Of a DNA stretch of 64,000 nucleotides, positions 63,983-64,000 are shown in pieces (within the stretch, counting starts at the first letter, position 1; each line of letters starts with the position of its first letter). Both the position numbers and the translations under genes were made by a program. Under the pieces are notes generated by a model. It saw only the letters and a program-made list of their open reading frames with translations. It was not told where the DNA came from and did not search any database. Source of the DNA: Montifringilla adamsi (lineage: Eukaryota; Chordata; Aves; Passeriformes; Passeridae); assembly GCA_017590115.1 (NCBI GenBank), contig JAGGNK010003335.1, forward strand, positions 11,036,286 through 11,100,285, read 5' to 3'.

Positions 63983-64000
63983 CTGGGAGAGCACTCGTTT

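Overview
The window is vertebrate nuclear DNA and almost certainly avian, probably a songbird, although the species cannot be fixed from sequence alone. The evidence is CR1 LINE 3' ends in both orientations, bird-type endogenous-retrovirus LTR relics, CpG depletion, long introns, and the absence of dense ORFs. It is a gene-poor stretch holding the 3' ends of two genes that point at each other, about 50 kb apart (stop codon to stop codon).

Left part (1 to about 18.5 kb, + strand): the last two coding exons of delta-sarcoglycan (SGCD), at 7954-8077 and 9790-9963. They are followed by what looks like a very long 3' untranslated region ending at a polyadenylation signal near 18482. A ~50-bp tandem repeat lies directly against the penultimate exon and repeats its splice acceptor. 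A CR1 element and a perfect 13-bp hairpin lie in the putative 3' UTR.

Middle part (about 18.5 to 58 kb): intergenic DNA with no gene I can name. It holds several CR1 fragments, two probable solo LTR relics (about 31.05-31.27 kb and 52.65-53.0 kb), a degenerate ~22-bp satellite interrupted by a CR1 (33.9-35.1 kb), microsatellites, a long A-tract, a poly-T-flanked assembly gap (35734-35907), and a strong 16-bp hairpin at 28991-29031. At 49.05-50.30 kb, splice-bounded open segments on the + strand may be a decayed or unrecognised gene; this is weak evidence.

Right part (about 58.5 to 64 kb, - strand): the 3' half of a TIM-family gene (T-cell immunoglobulin and mucin domain), most likely TIMD4. 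I can place two equal 81-bp mucin-stalk exons, a 56-bp stalk exon, the transmembrane exon, and two or three cytoplasmic exons with the stop codon at 59051-59053. The immunoglobulin-domain and signal-peptide exons lie beyond the right edge. A + strand SGCD facing a - strand TIMD4 matches the mammalian order at human 5q33, so each identification supports the other.

The two genes have no known shared pathway. SGCD is a muscle membrane glycoprotein of the dystrophin complex, and TIMD4 is a phosphatidylserine receptor on macrophages. Their adjacency is conserved synteny, not an operon-like unit. I found no tRNA, rRNA or CRISPR array, and no clearly novel biological system.
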